From assembly GCF_900107175.1 (NCBI RefSeq), contig NZ_FNOZ01000009.1, positions 62,001 to 126,000 on the forward strand: DNA of 64,000 nucleotides, given 5' to 3'. Source of the DNA: Modestobacter sp. DSM 44400. Its GTDB lineage: Bacteria > Actinomycetota > Actinomycetes > Mycobacteriales > Geodermatophilaceae. The notes under the pieces were generated by a model. The model saw only the letters and a program-made list of their open reading frames with translations. It did not search any database and was not told the origin of the DNA. Position numbers and translations under genes: made by a program. This document shows, in pieces, positions 1-7,712 of the stretch (position 1 is its first letter; the number at the start of each line of letters is the position of its first letter).

Positions 1-178
1 GCACGTACGGGGTGACGGGCCGGCCGAAGTAGGAGGTGCCGGACGCGACCAGCTGGTCCAGCGGGACGATCGGCGCGGCGGTCACCGAGACCAGCGTGTG
101 CCCGGCGGCCTCGCCCGGCTCGGGGTGGTCTCGGACGACCGGCTCCTCCCCGAGGGTGTCCAGCACTGCGGCGCGCAC
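1..178 (-). CDS. MDR-family (zinc-type alcohol dehydrogenase/quinone oxidoreductase) N-terminus, partial
   Basis: The gene begins at a GTG whose last base is 178 and runs off the left edge, so only about 59 residues are visible. They read MRAAVLDTLGEEPVV and later VASGTSYFGRPVTPYV. This is the usual start of medium-chain dehydrogenase/reductase proteins: the first beta strands of the GroES-like domain, followed by the loop leading to the PY(V)PG motif. An AGGGAGGA ribosome site sits a few bases upstream. It lies just downstream of the citrate-synthase-like gene on the same strand, so it is probably the third gene of that operon. The catalytic and NAD(P)-binding parts lie outside the window, so its substrate cannot be stated. 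Confidence 0.75.
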   Translation of the reverse strand, partial: MRAAVLDTLGEEPVVRDHPEPGEAAGHTLVSVTAAPIVPLDQLVASGTSYFGRPVTPYV

Positions 179-282
179 CGGTCCTCCCTGCGTCAGCCGT
201 CGGCGGGCTCGACGTAGACGGCGTTGCGGTCCACGGCCAGGTACGCCTGCATGCCGATGGGCCGCCGGCGTTCCTCGGCGAT

Positions 283-1014
283 CTAACCGAGGAGCCCGGC
301 CGCGCGGGCCAGCAGCGCGAACCCGCGCAGCAGCTCCACCGGCAGGCCCAGGTCGGCCAGCGCCGCGCCGCAGACCCCGGCCCCGTTGAGCGGCAGCCGC
401 CGGCCGAGCACCTGCTCGTGCACGCGGCCGATCGCCTCGAACAGCCGGAGGTGCGGCCCGCGCAGCCCCTCCTCCTCGGCGATCCGGACGAGCACGGGGG
501 TCCGCGGGTCACGCTCCTTGTGCACCGGGTGCCCGAGGCCGGGGACGAACCGCCCGGCGGCACGGGTCTCGGTGACCGCCGCCAGGGCCAGGGCGTCCCA
601 GCCGGCGTCGTCCGCAGGCAGCTCGGCACCCGGTCCGGAGGCGCCGTGCCGCTCGAGCACCTCGTGCAGGTAGGTGCCGCAGTCCTCGGTCACGCCGAGG
701 AACCGGGAGCCGCCGCCGAGCAGTCCGGCGGCGAGCGCGCCCTGTAGGGAGTCCGGCGCGGAGAGGTAGGTCAGCCGGGCCGCGATCGCCGTCGGGGTGA
801 ACCCGTGGTCGGCCAGGGCGACCAGCACCGCCTCGAACACGCGGGTCTCCGACGGGGTCGGGCGACGCAGGGCCACCAGCCAGAACGCCAGTTCGCCGAA
901 GCCGACCGACCCCATCAGGTCCGCGGTCAGGTCCTGCCCGAGCAGCCGGATCTCCTCGGCCGTGGAGGTGCCCAACGAGGTCGGGAAGGACAGCCCGGGG
1001 GCTTCGTCGGTCAC
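283..1014 (-). CDS. Citrate synthase/citryl-CoA lyase-like protein, interrupted by an in-frame TAG
   Basis: This 243-residue product resembles the short citrate-synthase-fold proteins annotated as citryl-CoA lyases, which are often found beside CaiB-type CoA transferases. Around residue 165 it carries GLGHPVHKERDPR, which matches the citrate synthase signature with its active-site histidine, followed by NGAGVCGAALADLGLP. The frame stops at TAG (283-285) directly after the conserved ARAAGLLG. Reading past it restores about 29 residues (IAEERRRPIGMQAYLAV and so on) up to a natural TGA at 193-195, which is exactly the family C-terminus. The native gene was therefore probably 193-1014. Its GTG start overlaps the CoA transferase stop by 4 bp, indicating translational coupling. 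Loss of the C-terminal RRPIG helix may inactivate it. Confidence 0.75.
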   Translation of the reverse strand: MTDEAPGLSFPTSLGTSTAEEIRLLGQDLTADLMGSVGFGELAFWLVALRRPTPSETRVFEAVLVALADHGFTPTAIAARLTYLSAPDSLQGALAAGLLGGGSRFLGVTEDCGTYLHEVLERHGASGPGAELPADDAGWDALALAAVTETRAAGRFVPGLGHPVHKERDPRTPVLVRIAEEEGLRGPHLRLFEAIGRVHEQVLGRRLPLNGAGVCGAALADLGLPVELLRGFALLARAAGLLG

Positions 1015-2210
1015 GCGGTTCGCTCCTCGTCAGCGGGGTGGGCCGGCTCGCCCAGCCAGCGGCGGAGCTCGACGCCGTGCTGGTCCAGGGTGGGTGGGGG
1101 CAGCCGGTACTCCGCCGCCGTCGCGGAGAAGGTGATGGGGTTGCGCACCGACGGGACGGCGGCGGCCCCCTCCCCCACCGTGACCACGGGGTCCAGCCCC
1201 ACCTCCTCGGCGAAGGCGACTCCCTGGTCGATGGTGTTGATCGGGCCGCAGGGGACGCCTGCGGCGATGATGTCCCGGAACCAGTCCAGCTTGGGGCGGG
1301 TCCGCAGCCGCTCGACCAGCAGCGGGCGGAGTTCGTCCCGGTGGGCGGTGCGGTCCTCGTTGCGCAGGAAGCGCGGGTCGTCGCGGAGCTCCGGCAGGCC
1401 GAGGACCTCGCACAGCCGGCGGAACTGCCCGTCGTTGCCCGCGGTGACGATCAGCTCGCCGTCGGCGCACGGCAGCGGCTCGTAGGGGAACAGGCTGGGG
1501 TGGCTGTTGCCCATCCGGAACGGCACGACGCCGCCGGCCACGAAAGCGCTGGTCTGGTTCACCAGGCCCGACAGCGCCGAGGACAGCAGGTTCACCTCGA
1601 CGTGCTGCCCCTGGCCGGTCTCGCGGCGGGAGTTCAGCGCGGCGAGGACGCCGATCGTCGCGTGCATCCCGGCCATGACGTCGAAGAGCGCGACGCCGGC
1701 GCGGTACGGCTCGCCGTCGGTGTCGCCGGTCAGGCTCATGAACCCCGAGATGGCCTGCACGATGAGGTCGTACCCCGGCAGCGCCCGGCCCCCGGGACCG
1801 CTGCCGAAGCCGCTGATGGACGCGTAGACCAGGCCCGGGTTCCCAGTCGCGACGGTGTCGTAGTCCAGCCCGAAGCGGGCCAGCCCCCCGGGCTTGAAGT
1901 TCTCGACGAGGACGTCGGCCCGGCGCGCGAGTTCCCGGGCGAGCTGGGCGTCCGCCGGGTCCTTCAGGTCGAGGGCGACCGACCGCTTGTTGCGGTTGAC
2001 CCCCAGGTAGTACGTGGCGACACCGTCGCGGACCGGGGGCTGCCAGGTGCGGGTGTCGTCCCCGCCCGGCCCCTCGACCTTGACCACCTCGGCGCCCAGG
2101 TCGGCCAGCAGCATGGTGGCGTACGGGCCCGCGAGGATGCGGGAGAAGTCGGCGACGAGCAGTCCGGCCAGCGGGCCGCCCCCGGGCGGATCGGCCAGAT
2201 CTGCGGTCAT
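1011..2210 (-). CDS. CaiB/BaiF (family III) acyl-CoA transferase
   Basis: This 399-residue protein belongs to the family III CoA transferases, which move CoA between acyl-CoA and a free acid through an aspartyl-CoA intermediate in the cytosol. The N-terminus has the typical DFSRILAGPYATMLLADLGAEVVKVE. The stretch KRSVALDLKDP and the region VALFDVMAGMHATIGVLAAL follow; the Asp in FDVMAG matches the family's catalytic position. Length is normal. The ATG at 2210 has a GGGAG ribosome site. It leads a minus-strand operon with the citrate-synthase-like gene, with which it overlaps by 4 bp, and the MDR gene. The grouping suggests activation of a carboxylic acid followed by C-C cleavage or condensation, but the substrate is not identifiable. 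Confidence 0.88.
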   Translation of the reverse strand: MTADLADPPGGGPLAGLLVADFSRILAGPYATMLLADLGAEVVKVEGPGGDDTRTWQPPVRDGVATYYLGVNRNKRSVALDLKDPADAQLARELARRADVLVENFKPGGLARFGLDYDTVATGNPGLVYASISGFGSGPGGRALPGYDLIVQAISGFMSLTGDTDGEPYRAGVALFDVMAGMHATIGVLAALNSRRETGQGQHVEVNLLSSALSGLVNQTSAFVAGGVVPFRMGNSHPSLFPYEPLPCADGELIVTAGNDGQFRRLCEVLGLPELRDDPRFLRNEDRTAHRDELRPLLVERLRTRPKLDWFRDIIAAGVPCGPINTIDQGVAFAEEVGLDPVVTVGEGAAAVPSVRNPITFSATAAEYRLPPPTLDQHGVELRRWLGEPAHPADEERTA

Positions 2211-2277
2211 CGGTCTCCCAGCGCTCGTCGTCCGGCCCGCAGGATCCCCGGACCATTGTCCGTGCGGCGTGCACCGC

Positions 2278-2307
2278 AGTGTTGGCGCGGCGACGAAGCG
2301 CTGTCAA
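2278..2307 (-). promoter_or_regulatory. Predicted promoter of the CoA-transferase operon
   Basis: On the minus strand TTGACA (2307-2302) is followed after 18 bases by AACACT (2283-2278), a plausible housekeeping-sigma promoter about 70 bp before the CaiB start. The -35 lies in ctgtcaagc, which is repeated in inverted orientation as gcttgacag at 2346-2354, where it supplies a TTGACA facing the amidohydrolase gene. The mirrored boxes suggest coordinated divergent control of both operons. This is read from sequence only. Confidence 0.5.
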
Positions 2308-2347
2308 GCCTCGGCCGATCCGCACTGCGGGCCCACGCCGGAAGCGC

Positions 2348-2377
2348 TTGACAGGCCCGATCCGGCCCGGCGAAGGT
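2348..2377 (+). promoter_or_regulatory. Possible amidohydrolase promoter (TTGACA, weak -10)
   Basis: TTGACA at 2348-2353 faces the amidohydrolase gene and is the mirror copy of the box used by the divergent operon. Eighteen bases further is GAAGGT, only a weak -10, so an activator may be needed. The IclR gene downstream of the amidohydrolase is the obvious candidate regulator. A leader of about 75 bases would precede the ATG at 2451. Confidence 0.35.
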
Positions 2378-2450
2378 GTCGCTACTGGACCGGTTGACCG
2401 CGCAGCGGACGACGGTCCGGTTCCGTGACGACGACGTCCAGGAGGAACCG

Positions 2451-3941
2451 ATGAGCCAGTCCGAGCCCCCGGCCGAGCCCCCCGTCGCAGGACGGCCGGT
2501 GGTCCTGCGCGGCGGGACCGTGCTGACCATGGGCGACGCGTCGACGGTCCTTCCCGACGCCGACGTCCTGGTGGTCGGCGACCGCCTCGCCGCCGTCGGA
2601 TCGGGGCTCGACGTCCCGGAGGGCACCCGGGAGATCGACGCCCGCGGCGGCATCGTGATGCCGGGGATGATCGACACCCACCGCCACATGTGGCAGACCG
2701 CCATGCGCGGCTACGGGGCCGACTGGACGCTCACGCAGTACTTCGTCTGGTACTACCTCGAGCACGGCAAGCACTTCCGGCCCCAGGACATCGCCGCCGG
2801 CAACCGGCTCTCGGCCATCGAGTCCCTCGACGCGGGCGTGACCACGACCGTCGACTGGTCCCACGGGCTGCAGAGCGTCGAGCACGCCGAGGCCGCGGTC
2901 GAGGCGCTCCGATCGGTGCCGGGCCGGTTCGTCCTGGCCTACGGCAACATCCAGGCCGGGCCGTGGGAGTGGACCGCCGACCCCGCCGTCCGTGCGCTGC
3001 TGGAGCGGCTGCGCGACGGCGGCGACGACCTGATGGGCGTGCAGATCGCCTTCGACGTCACCGGCGACCCCAGTTTTCCGGAGCGGGCCGCCTTCGAGGC
3101 CGCGCGCGAACTCGGCATCCCGGTGACGACGCACGCCGGTGTCTGGGCCGCCACCAACGACGACGGCATCCGGCTCATGCACGAGCACGGGTTCATGACG
3201 CCCGAGACCATCTACGTGCACGCGGCCACGCTCACGGCCGATTCCTACCAGCGGATCGCAGCCACCGGCGGGTCCATCTCCGTCGCGACCGAGTCGGAGT
3301 GCAGCGCCGGGCAGGGGCACGCGCCCACCGCCCAGGTCCTGCAGTACGGCATCCCGGTGTCGCTGTCGATGGACACCAGCGTGTGGTGGAGCGGTGACAT
3401 GTTCTCCGCCATGCGGGCGACGCTGAACGCCGACCGCATGGCCGAGCACATGGACGCCCATCTCAAGGGCGACACCATCACCCACCTGCGGCTGCGTGCC
3501 CAGCGCGTGGTCGAGTGGGCCACCCGCGGCGGCGCCGCTGCGCTGGGCCGCGACGACATCGGCAGCCTGCAGGCGGGCAAGCGGGCCGACGTCGTCCTGA
3601 TCAAGAACGACCGCTCCCCCGTGTCGTTCCCGCTGCTGAACCCCTACGGCCACGTCGCCTTCCAGGCCCAGCGCGCCGACGTGCACACCGTCCTGGTCAA
3701 CGGCCGGGTCGTGAAGTTCGCGCACGAGCTGGTCGGCATCGACCTGGCGCCGGTGCGCACCGAGATCGAGGACACCCTCGACCACCTGCGGTCGACGCTC
3801 GGCGAGGAGGTGTGGGCGCACGGGATGTTCCCCGAGCTGCCGTCGGCCGAGGCCGAGGTGCTGGATAACCCGTACCGGTACTCCGACTACAAGGACCAGT
3901 CCAAGCGCGCCGGCGGCGAGGAACGGGTCCTCGGGCGCTGA
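2451..3941 (+). CDS. Amidohydrolase-superfamily deaminase/chlorohydrolase (AtzA/TrzN/SAH-deaminase-like)
   Basis: This 496-residue member of the cytosine-deaminase/AtzA branch of the amidohydrolase superfamily would hydrolyse C-N or C-Cl bonds with one active-site metal. Visible metal ligands are the HxH in GMIDTHRHMWQTAMRG, the His of VTTHAGVW, the His of IYVHAATLT and the Asp of LSMDTSVWW, all in the order and spacing expected. The C-terminus has the urease-type beta sandwich segment GSLQAGKRADVVLI. The ATG at 2451 is chosen because AGGAGGAACCG precedes it perfectly; an upstream in-frame ATG at 2376 has no ribosome site. An IclR regulator follows. Substrate is unknown; a catabolic hydrolase acting on a ring compound is a reasonable guess from the context. 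Confidence 0.85.
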   Translation: MSQSEPPAEPPVAGRPVVLRGGTVLTMGDASTVLPDADVLVVGDRLAAVGSGLDVPEGTREIDARGGIVMPGMIDTHRHMWQTAMRGYGADWTLTQYFVWYYLEHGKHFRPQDIAAGNRLSAIESLDAGVTTTVDWSHGLQSVEHAEAAVEALRSVPGRFVLAYGNIQAGPWEWTADPAVRALLERLRDGGDDLMGVQIAFDVTGDPSFPERAAFEAARELGIPVTTHAGVWAATNDDGIRLMHEHGFMTPETIYVHAATLTADSYQRIAATGGSISVATESECSAGQGHAPTAQVLQYGIPVSLSMDTSVWWSGDMFSAMRATLNADRMAEHMDAHLKGDTITHLRLRAQRVVEWATRGGAAALGRDDIGSLQAGKRADVVLIKNDRSPVSFPLLNPYGHVAFQAQRADVHTVLVNGRVVKFAHELVGIDLAPVRTEIEDTLDHLRSTLGEEVWAHGMFPELPSAEAEVLDNPYRYSDYKDQSKRAGGEERVLGR

Positions 3942-3949
3942 AGAAGGAA

Positions 3950-4030
3950 AAGGACCCCGCAGCCCCCCACCGCTCGCAGGCTCCCGGCGGGACCCAGCAG
4001 CGGGGCCGGGGCGGGGCCCTGCAGGGGGCC
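3950..4030. repeat. Dispersed GC-rich repeat, copy A (intergenic, probable stem-loop)
   Basis: Between the amidohydrolase stop and the IclR gene lies aggaccccgcagcccccc, then accgctcgcaggctcccggc, gggacccagcagcgggg and gggccctgcagggggcc. Read on the opposite strand, 46661-46720 has a clearly related sequence in the same order: aggaccccctgcccccc, accactcgccagctcgcggc, gggcccctgcagggggcc. The outer ACCCCGC/GCGGGG segments can pair, so copy A may act as a terminator or attenuator before the regulator gene. Confidence 0.6.
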
Positions 4031-4056
4031 GACGAGGCCCAGGTAAGGAGGAGCGC

Positions 4057-4887
4057 ATGGCCGGGCGAGGAGAAGGACCCGACTTCGTGGAGGCACTGGC
4101 GCGGGGGCTGGACGTCCTGGCCTGCTTCGACGCCGGCCACCGCAGCATGTCGCTGACGGAGGTCGCGACCGCCGCGGGGCTCGCCCGGCCCACCGCACGG
4201 CGGTTGCTGCTCACGCTCGAGGAGCTGGGCTTCGTCCGGTCCGCCGGCGGGGCGTTCCAGCTCACCCCGAAGGTCCTCACCCTGGGCATGGCCTACGTCG
4301 GCGCGCTGGGACTGTGGGACATCGCCCGCCCCCATCTGGAGGCGCTGGTCGCCCGCACCGGCGAGTCGTCGTCGATGGCCCAGCTCGACGGCTCCGACAT
4401 CGTCTACGTCGCCCGGGTGTCGGTGCCGAAGATCATCGCGCTGCGCGTGGAGATCGGCACGCGCTTCCCCGCCGCCCGGACGTCGCAGGGGAAGGTGCTG
4501 CTCGCTGCCCTCTCCCCCGACCGGCTCGCCGCGACCCTGGCCGAGCCGAGCCGGTCGGGCCTGCCCCCCCACATCGGCCGGACGCCGGACCAGCTGCGCG
4601 ACGAGCTGACCGCGATCCGTGCCCGGGGCTGGGCGCTGGCCGACGAGGAACTGGCCCTCGGGGTGCGCTCGGTCGCCGTTCCGGTCCGCGACCGGGACGG
4701 TGCCGTGCAGGCCGCCATGAATGTCACCGTGCACGCGGCCGAGACCAGCACCGAACAACTGCTGCGGGAACACCTGCCGCTGCTGCTCCGCGCGGCGGGT
4801 GACGTCGGTGCGGAATGGGCCCTGTGGCAGTCCCGGCCGCACGTCGAGGTCGCCCCCCGCAGCGGCGACGGCAGCGCGACCGCCTGA
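4057..4887 (+). CDS. IclR-family transcriptional regulator (PcaR/PobR-like)
   Basis: This 276-residue protein has an N-terminal winged helix-turn-helix, residues ~10-65. It includes LARGLDVLACFDAGHRSMSLTEVATAAGLARPTARRLLLTL (segments: SLTEVATAAGLARPTARRLL as the HTH). The IclR effector-binding domain follows, with ARTSQGKVLLAAL and the closing GVRSVAVPVRDRDGAVQAAMNV. The arrangement matches regulators of aromatic-acid and beta-ketoadipate pathways, which bind small carboxylic acids. A strong TAAGGAGG site precedes the ATG. It lies directly downstream of the amidohydrolase and is likely its local regulator and that of the divergent CoA-transferase operon. The inferred effector is the pathway substrate or an intermediate, which is not determinable here. 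Confidence 0.9.
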   Translation: MAGRGEGPDFVEALARGLDVLACFDAGHRSMSLTEVATAAGLARPTARRLLLTLEELGFVRSAGGAFQLTPKVLTLGMAYVGALGLWDIARPHLEALVARTGESSSMAQLDGSDIVYVARVSVPKIIALRVEIGTRFPAARTSQGKVLLAALSPDRLAATLAEPSRSGLPPHIGRTPDQLRDELTAIRARGWALADEELALGVRSVAVPVRDRDGAVQAAMNVTVHAAETSTEQLLREHLPLLLRAAGDVGAEWALWQSRPHVEVAPRSGDGSATA

Positions 4888-4932
4888 GCGAGGCCCGTGG
4901 TCCCGCTCAGTCCCGGCGCCCCGGCCATCCGG

Positions 4933-4984
4933 CGGCGGCGTGCCAGACGGTCTCCGCGCGGCGGCGTGCCAGACGGTCTCCGCG
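4933..4984. repeat. 26-bp perfect tandem duplication
   Basis: The 26-bp unit beginning cggcggcgtgccagacgg occurs twice head to tail at 4933-4958 and 4959-4984. It duplicates the codons for the C-terminal ETVWHAAA region of the kinase pseudogene and shifts its frame, so it is a decay event rather than a functional repeat. Confidence 0.9.
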
Positions 4985-5271
4985 CCCGGCGTCGGGGTGA
5001 ACGTCCGGACCTCCTGCGTGGCGCGCAGAACGGTCCCACAGCTCGGGGAGTCCGCCCGCCGGCCCGCCGGCGCGGGCCCGGACGCGCACGTTGCCCAGCG
5101 CGGCGGCCCCACCGGCCGGCCAGCACCGGCAGCCCGCAGGCGTCGGCGGTGAGCTGACAGAGCAGGGCGTTGCGGGCGCCGCCGCCGACCAGGTGGACGA
5201 CGTCGACGTCCCGGCCGGACAGCTCGACCGCGCGGCGCACCGTCGCGCGGTAGGCCAGCGCCAGGCTGTCC

Positions 5272-5301
5272 AGGATGCAGCGCACCAGAATGCAGCGCAC
5301 C
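5272..5301. repeat. 15-bp tandem duplication inside the kinase pseudogene
   Basis: aggatgcagcgcacc and agaatgcagcgcacc lie head to tail with one mismatch. In the minus-strand kinase frame this gives the doubled peptide VRCILVRCIL, an in-frame five-codon duplication. Together with the 26-bp duplication nearby it points to replication slippage in a gene no longer under selection. Confidence 0.85.
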
Positions 5302-6335
5302 GTCTCGGCCTGGCTCTGCGGCGGCGGCTGGCCGGTCTCGGCGCACACCTGGGCGATCCGCGCCGGCATGTCCCCCGGTGGCAGCAACCGGGCGTCGTCG
5401 CAATCGACGACGGCGGGAAAGGCCGACACCGGGCGGCGGCGTGCAGCAGGTCGGTCAGGTCGGCCGGCAGTCCCACGGCCTGCCAGGTGCGCACCGACTC
5501 CTGCAGCAGCTACAGCTCCATCACGGTGCGCAGGTAGCGGACCGTCCCGTCGACCCCGAGCTCGTTGGTGAACCCGGCCCGCCGGCTGGCCTCGCTCAGC
5601 ACCGGCGCGGGCAGCTCCAGCCCCACCAGCGACCAGGTGCAGCAGGAGACGTAGGCGAAGCGCTCCGTCGCGGCCGGGACCCCCACGACCGCGGACGCCG
5701 TGTCGTGCGACCCCACGGCGGTGACCGGCACCGAGCCGGTGAGCCCGCTCTCGGCGAGCACGTCGTCGGTGAGGTGCCCGAGCCGGTCGCCAGGCCGGGT
5801 CAACGACGGGAACAGCCCGCGGGGCAGTTCCAGCCGGTCGATCACCTCCCAGGCCCACTCCCCCGTCGTGGCGTCGAGCAGGCCGGTGGTCGAGGCGTTG
5901 GTGACCTTAGCGCCCTCGCTCCTGGGCAGCCAGCAGGCCAGCAGGTCGGGCACGAGCAGCGCGCGCCGGGCGGCGGCCAGCCGGGCGGTGCCCCGCAGGG
6001 CGGCCAGCTGGAACACCGTGGTGAAGGGCAGGTGCTGCCGGCCGTTGACCCGGTAGAGCTCGTCCGTCGGGACGGCGGCGTGCACGTCGGGCACGGCGGT
6101 GGCGTGCCGACGGCGCGGTAGTGCACCGGGTTGCCGAGCGGGGCGCCGTTGGCGTCGAGCAGCCCGACGACCACCGCCCAGCTGTCGATGCCGACGCCGT
6201 CCAGGTCCGCCGACCTCCCGCCCGGCGGCGCGGAGGCCGTCCAGCACCCCGCCGTACAACGCCAGCACGTCCCAGTACAGCGTGCCGGCGACCCGCACCG
6301 GACGCGGTGGCGGCGACCTGGTACCGCACCGTCAT

Positions 6336-7042
6336 GTGCGTGCCGCCGGCGACCTCTGCCAGGTCCACCCGACCGCGGACCGTCGGCAGGCCGCGGCCCC
6401 GCTCACCGAGGAGCCCGGCTCCCGTCGTGCCGGTGGACGAGTCGGCCGGCGAGCCGGCGCGGCAGCCGCCGGGTCGCACGGTGGGGGTCCTGGCGAGCGA
6501 CTCCGACGCGGCGCCTCGGCTGCGGGAGCTGGGTGCCCGTGTGCGGGACTCGTGGCGCCCGCCCCGCACGCCGCATCCCAGCGGTTGCCAGACCCCGGGC
6601 CCGCCCCATCCGCGGGACCGCTCCCCTCCCCGCGATGCGCAGTTGGACGGCGGCGTGCCCTGCACCGGCTGCTGTCCTCGCGAACGCGGCGCGCAGCCGG
6701 TCCCGCACGGCCGGAGGCGTGCGGGCGGCTGCGAGCGCCGGCCGCGGGACGGGCGCCGCTCTCTTCTCCCGCTCCCAGCGCGCGGTCGAGCTGCGGGCCA
6801 GGGCGATCACGCCGGTCGTGGCGGCCACGAACCCGACGACGGTCACGGTCGGCCAGAACACGTGGGCCACCTCCCGGTGCAGCGCAGCGGTCCCGGCGCC
6901 CGGTCGTCCACCGCGCGAGCTGACCATCCCGCCGACGGGGCCGGGCAGCAAGGAGATGGACTCCGACGCAGTCCGAATCGTTGTGAACCGGTGCACGATG
7001 ACCCGACGGGCGTCCGCCGAGCGCTGCACCCCAGGAGTCGCC
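6336..7042. other. Poorly coding interval upstream of the kinase pseudogene
   Basis: Apart from one possible small membrane-protein frame on the minus strand (6403-6927), this roughly 700-bp stretch shows no convincing gene on either strand. Frames present are Arg/Pro/Ala-rich, typical of non-coding reading of GC-rich DNA. No RNA gene or clear terminator was recognised. It probably belongs to the same decayed zone as the rhamnulokinase relic. Confidence 0.5.
6403..6927 (-). CDS. Possible small single-pass membrane protein
   Basis: A minus-strand frame from the ATG at 6927 contains one convincing hydrophobic helix, VFWPTVTVVGFVAATTGVIA, followed at once by LARSSTARWEREKR, a charged stop-transfer segment. 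Downstream the translation becomes Arg/Ala/Pro-rich and looks like a non-coding shadow, so the true gene, if real, may be short or broken. Candidate start ATG 6927 was preferred over 7044 because the latter overlaps the divergent TfoX-like gene. No family was recognised and no function is proposed. Confidence is low. Confidence 0.3.
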   Translation of the reverse strand: MVSSRGGRPGAGTAALHREVAHVFWPTVTVVGFVAATTGVIALARSSTARWEREKRAAPVPRPALAAARTPPAVRDRLRAAFARTAAGAGHAAVQLRIAGRGAVPRMGRARGLATAGMRRAGRAPRVPHTGTQLPQPRRRVGVARQDPHRATRRLPRRLAGRLVHRHDGSRAPR

Positions 7043-7366
7043 ATGGCCTACGACGCAGGACTCGCCGCGCGGGTCCATGAAGAGCTCGAGGGCCGTCCGG
7101 GCGTGACCCAGAAGGCCATGTTCGGCGGTCTCGCCTTCCTGGTGGACGGCCGGATGGCCTGTTGCGTGACCGGGGACGGTCTCCTGGTCCGACTGGCGCC
7201 GGAGGAGGCAGCGGTCGCCCTCGCCGACCCCGCCATCCGGCCGTTCGACATGGGCCGTCGCCGGATGGGGGGATGGGGCATCGTCGAACTCGCCGGCCTG
7301 GCCACGGAGGCGGACCTGCGCGGCTGGCTCGACCGAGGTGTCGCCCAAGCGAGCGCGCCCGGCTGA
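7043..7366 (+). CDS. TfoX N-terminal domain protein
   Basis: This 107-residue protein consists of a single TfoX-N domain. It opens with MAYDAGLAARVHEELEGRPG, then the characteristic KAMFGGLAFLVDGRMACCV, LVRLAPEEAAVAL and FDMGRRRMGGWGIVEL. Stand-alone TfoX-N proteins are common in actinobacteria; their role is unknown and they are not necessarily linked to competence, for which the full TfoX of Haemophilus is named. A CAGGAG site precedes the ATG at 7043. The stop lies within a remnant of a GYD-domain gene (7348-7638), suggesting that a deletion joined the two loci. Confidence 0.82.
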   Translation: MAYDAGLAARVHEELEGRPGVTQKAMFGGLAFLVDGRMACCVTGDGLLVRLAPEEAAVALADPAIRPFDMGRRRMGGWGIVELAGLATEADLRGWLDRGVAQASAPG

Positions 7367-7638
7367 TCGACCATCCCGAAGACCGCCGCGCGGCCGCCCG
7401 GTCCTACATCGAGTCGGTCGGCGGGCAGCTGCACGGGTTCCGGTACGCCTTCGGCCCCCATGACGGTTACACGCTCTGGTAGGCCCCCGACAACGTGTCC
7501 ATGGCCGCGGTCGTCCTGGCCATCGGCGCCGGCGGTGCGCTCAACCCGTTGGAGACCACCGTGCTGCTGACGGTCGAGGAGACCATGGAGGCGATGGACA
7601 GGGCGCAGCAGGTCCGGTACCGGCCGCCGGGAGCGTAG
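7348..7638 (+). pseudogene. GYD-domain protein pseudogene, N-terminally truncated with an amber stop
   Basis: From about 7348 the frame reads ARLIDHPEDRRAAARSYIES, then VGGQLHGFRYAFGPHDGYTLW. It stops at TAG (7480-7482) and continues in the same frame as APDNVSMAAVVLAIGAGGAL, then LLTVEETMEAMDRAQQVRYR and PPGA to TAG at 7636-7638. This is the layout of GYD-domain proteins, whose usual core at that point is (D/E)xPDNxSAAA, so the TAG most likely replaces GAG. The first beta strand of the family (MxKYLxxxSYTxEG) is missing. The remnant overlaps the tail of the TfoX-N gene. Two independent lesions make it a pseudogene. Confidence 0.8.
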
Positions 7639-7712
7639 CGCCTCCCGACGCGTGCGACACCATGTCCCTCCCGGCTCGACGACGAGCCCCCGGACGAGGG
7701 ACCGCCCACGCC

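Larger units (their letters stand above)
4907..6335 (-). pseudogene. Rhamnulokinase-like FGGY kinase pseudogene
   Basis: Fragments of one FGGY sugar kinase are spread over three reading frames. From the ATG at 6335, MTVRYQVAA runs straight into RVAGTLYWDVLALYGG, so the first phosphate-binding motif is deleted. GLLDANGAPLGNPVHYR lies in another frame. A long intact middle follows (DELYRVNGRQHLPFTTVFQL to SHDTASAVVGVPA and SCCTWSLVGLELPAP). A stop then interrupts the frame at 5510, and the C-terminal ATPase part continues (LSGRDVDVVHLVGGGARNAL). More frameshifts follow near 5100 before FTPTPGAETVWHAAA. Two small tandem duplications (5272-5301 and 4933-4984) lie inside it. The best family match is rhamnulokinase (RhaB). 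No other rhamnose gene is present, so this is an isolated relic. Confidence 0.85.

Noticed and set aside
193-1014. Programmed amber readthrough or pyrrolysine at 283-285
   Set aside because: No pyl-type genes or readthrough context are visible, and other genes in the window use TAG as a normal stop; mutation or sequence error is simpler.
3697-5403. A 568-residue minus-strand frame covering the IclR gene and part of the kinase relic
   Set aside because: It only joins an antisense shadow of the IclR gene with fragments of the rhamnulokinase pseudogene.
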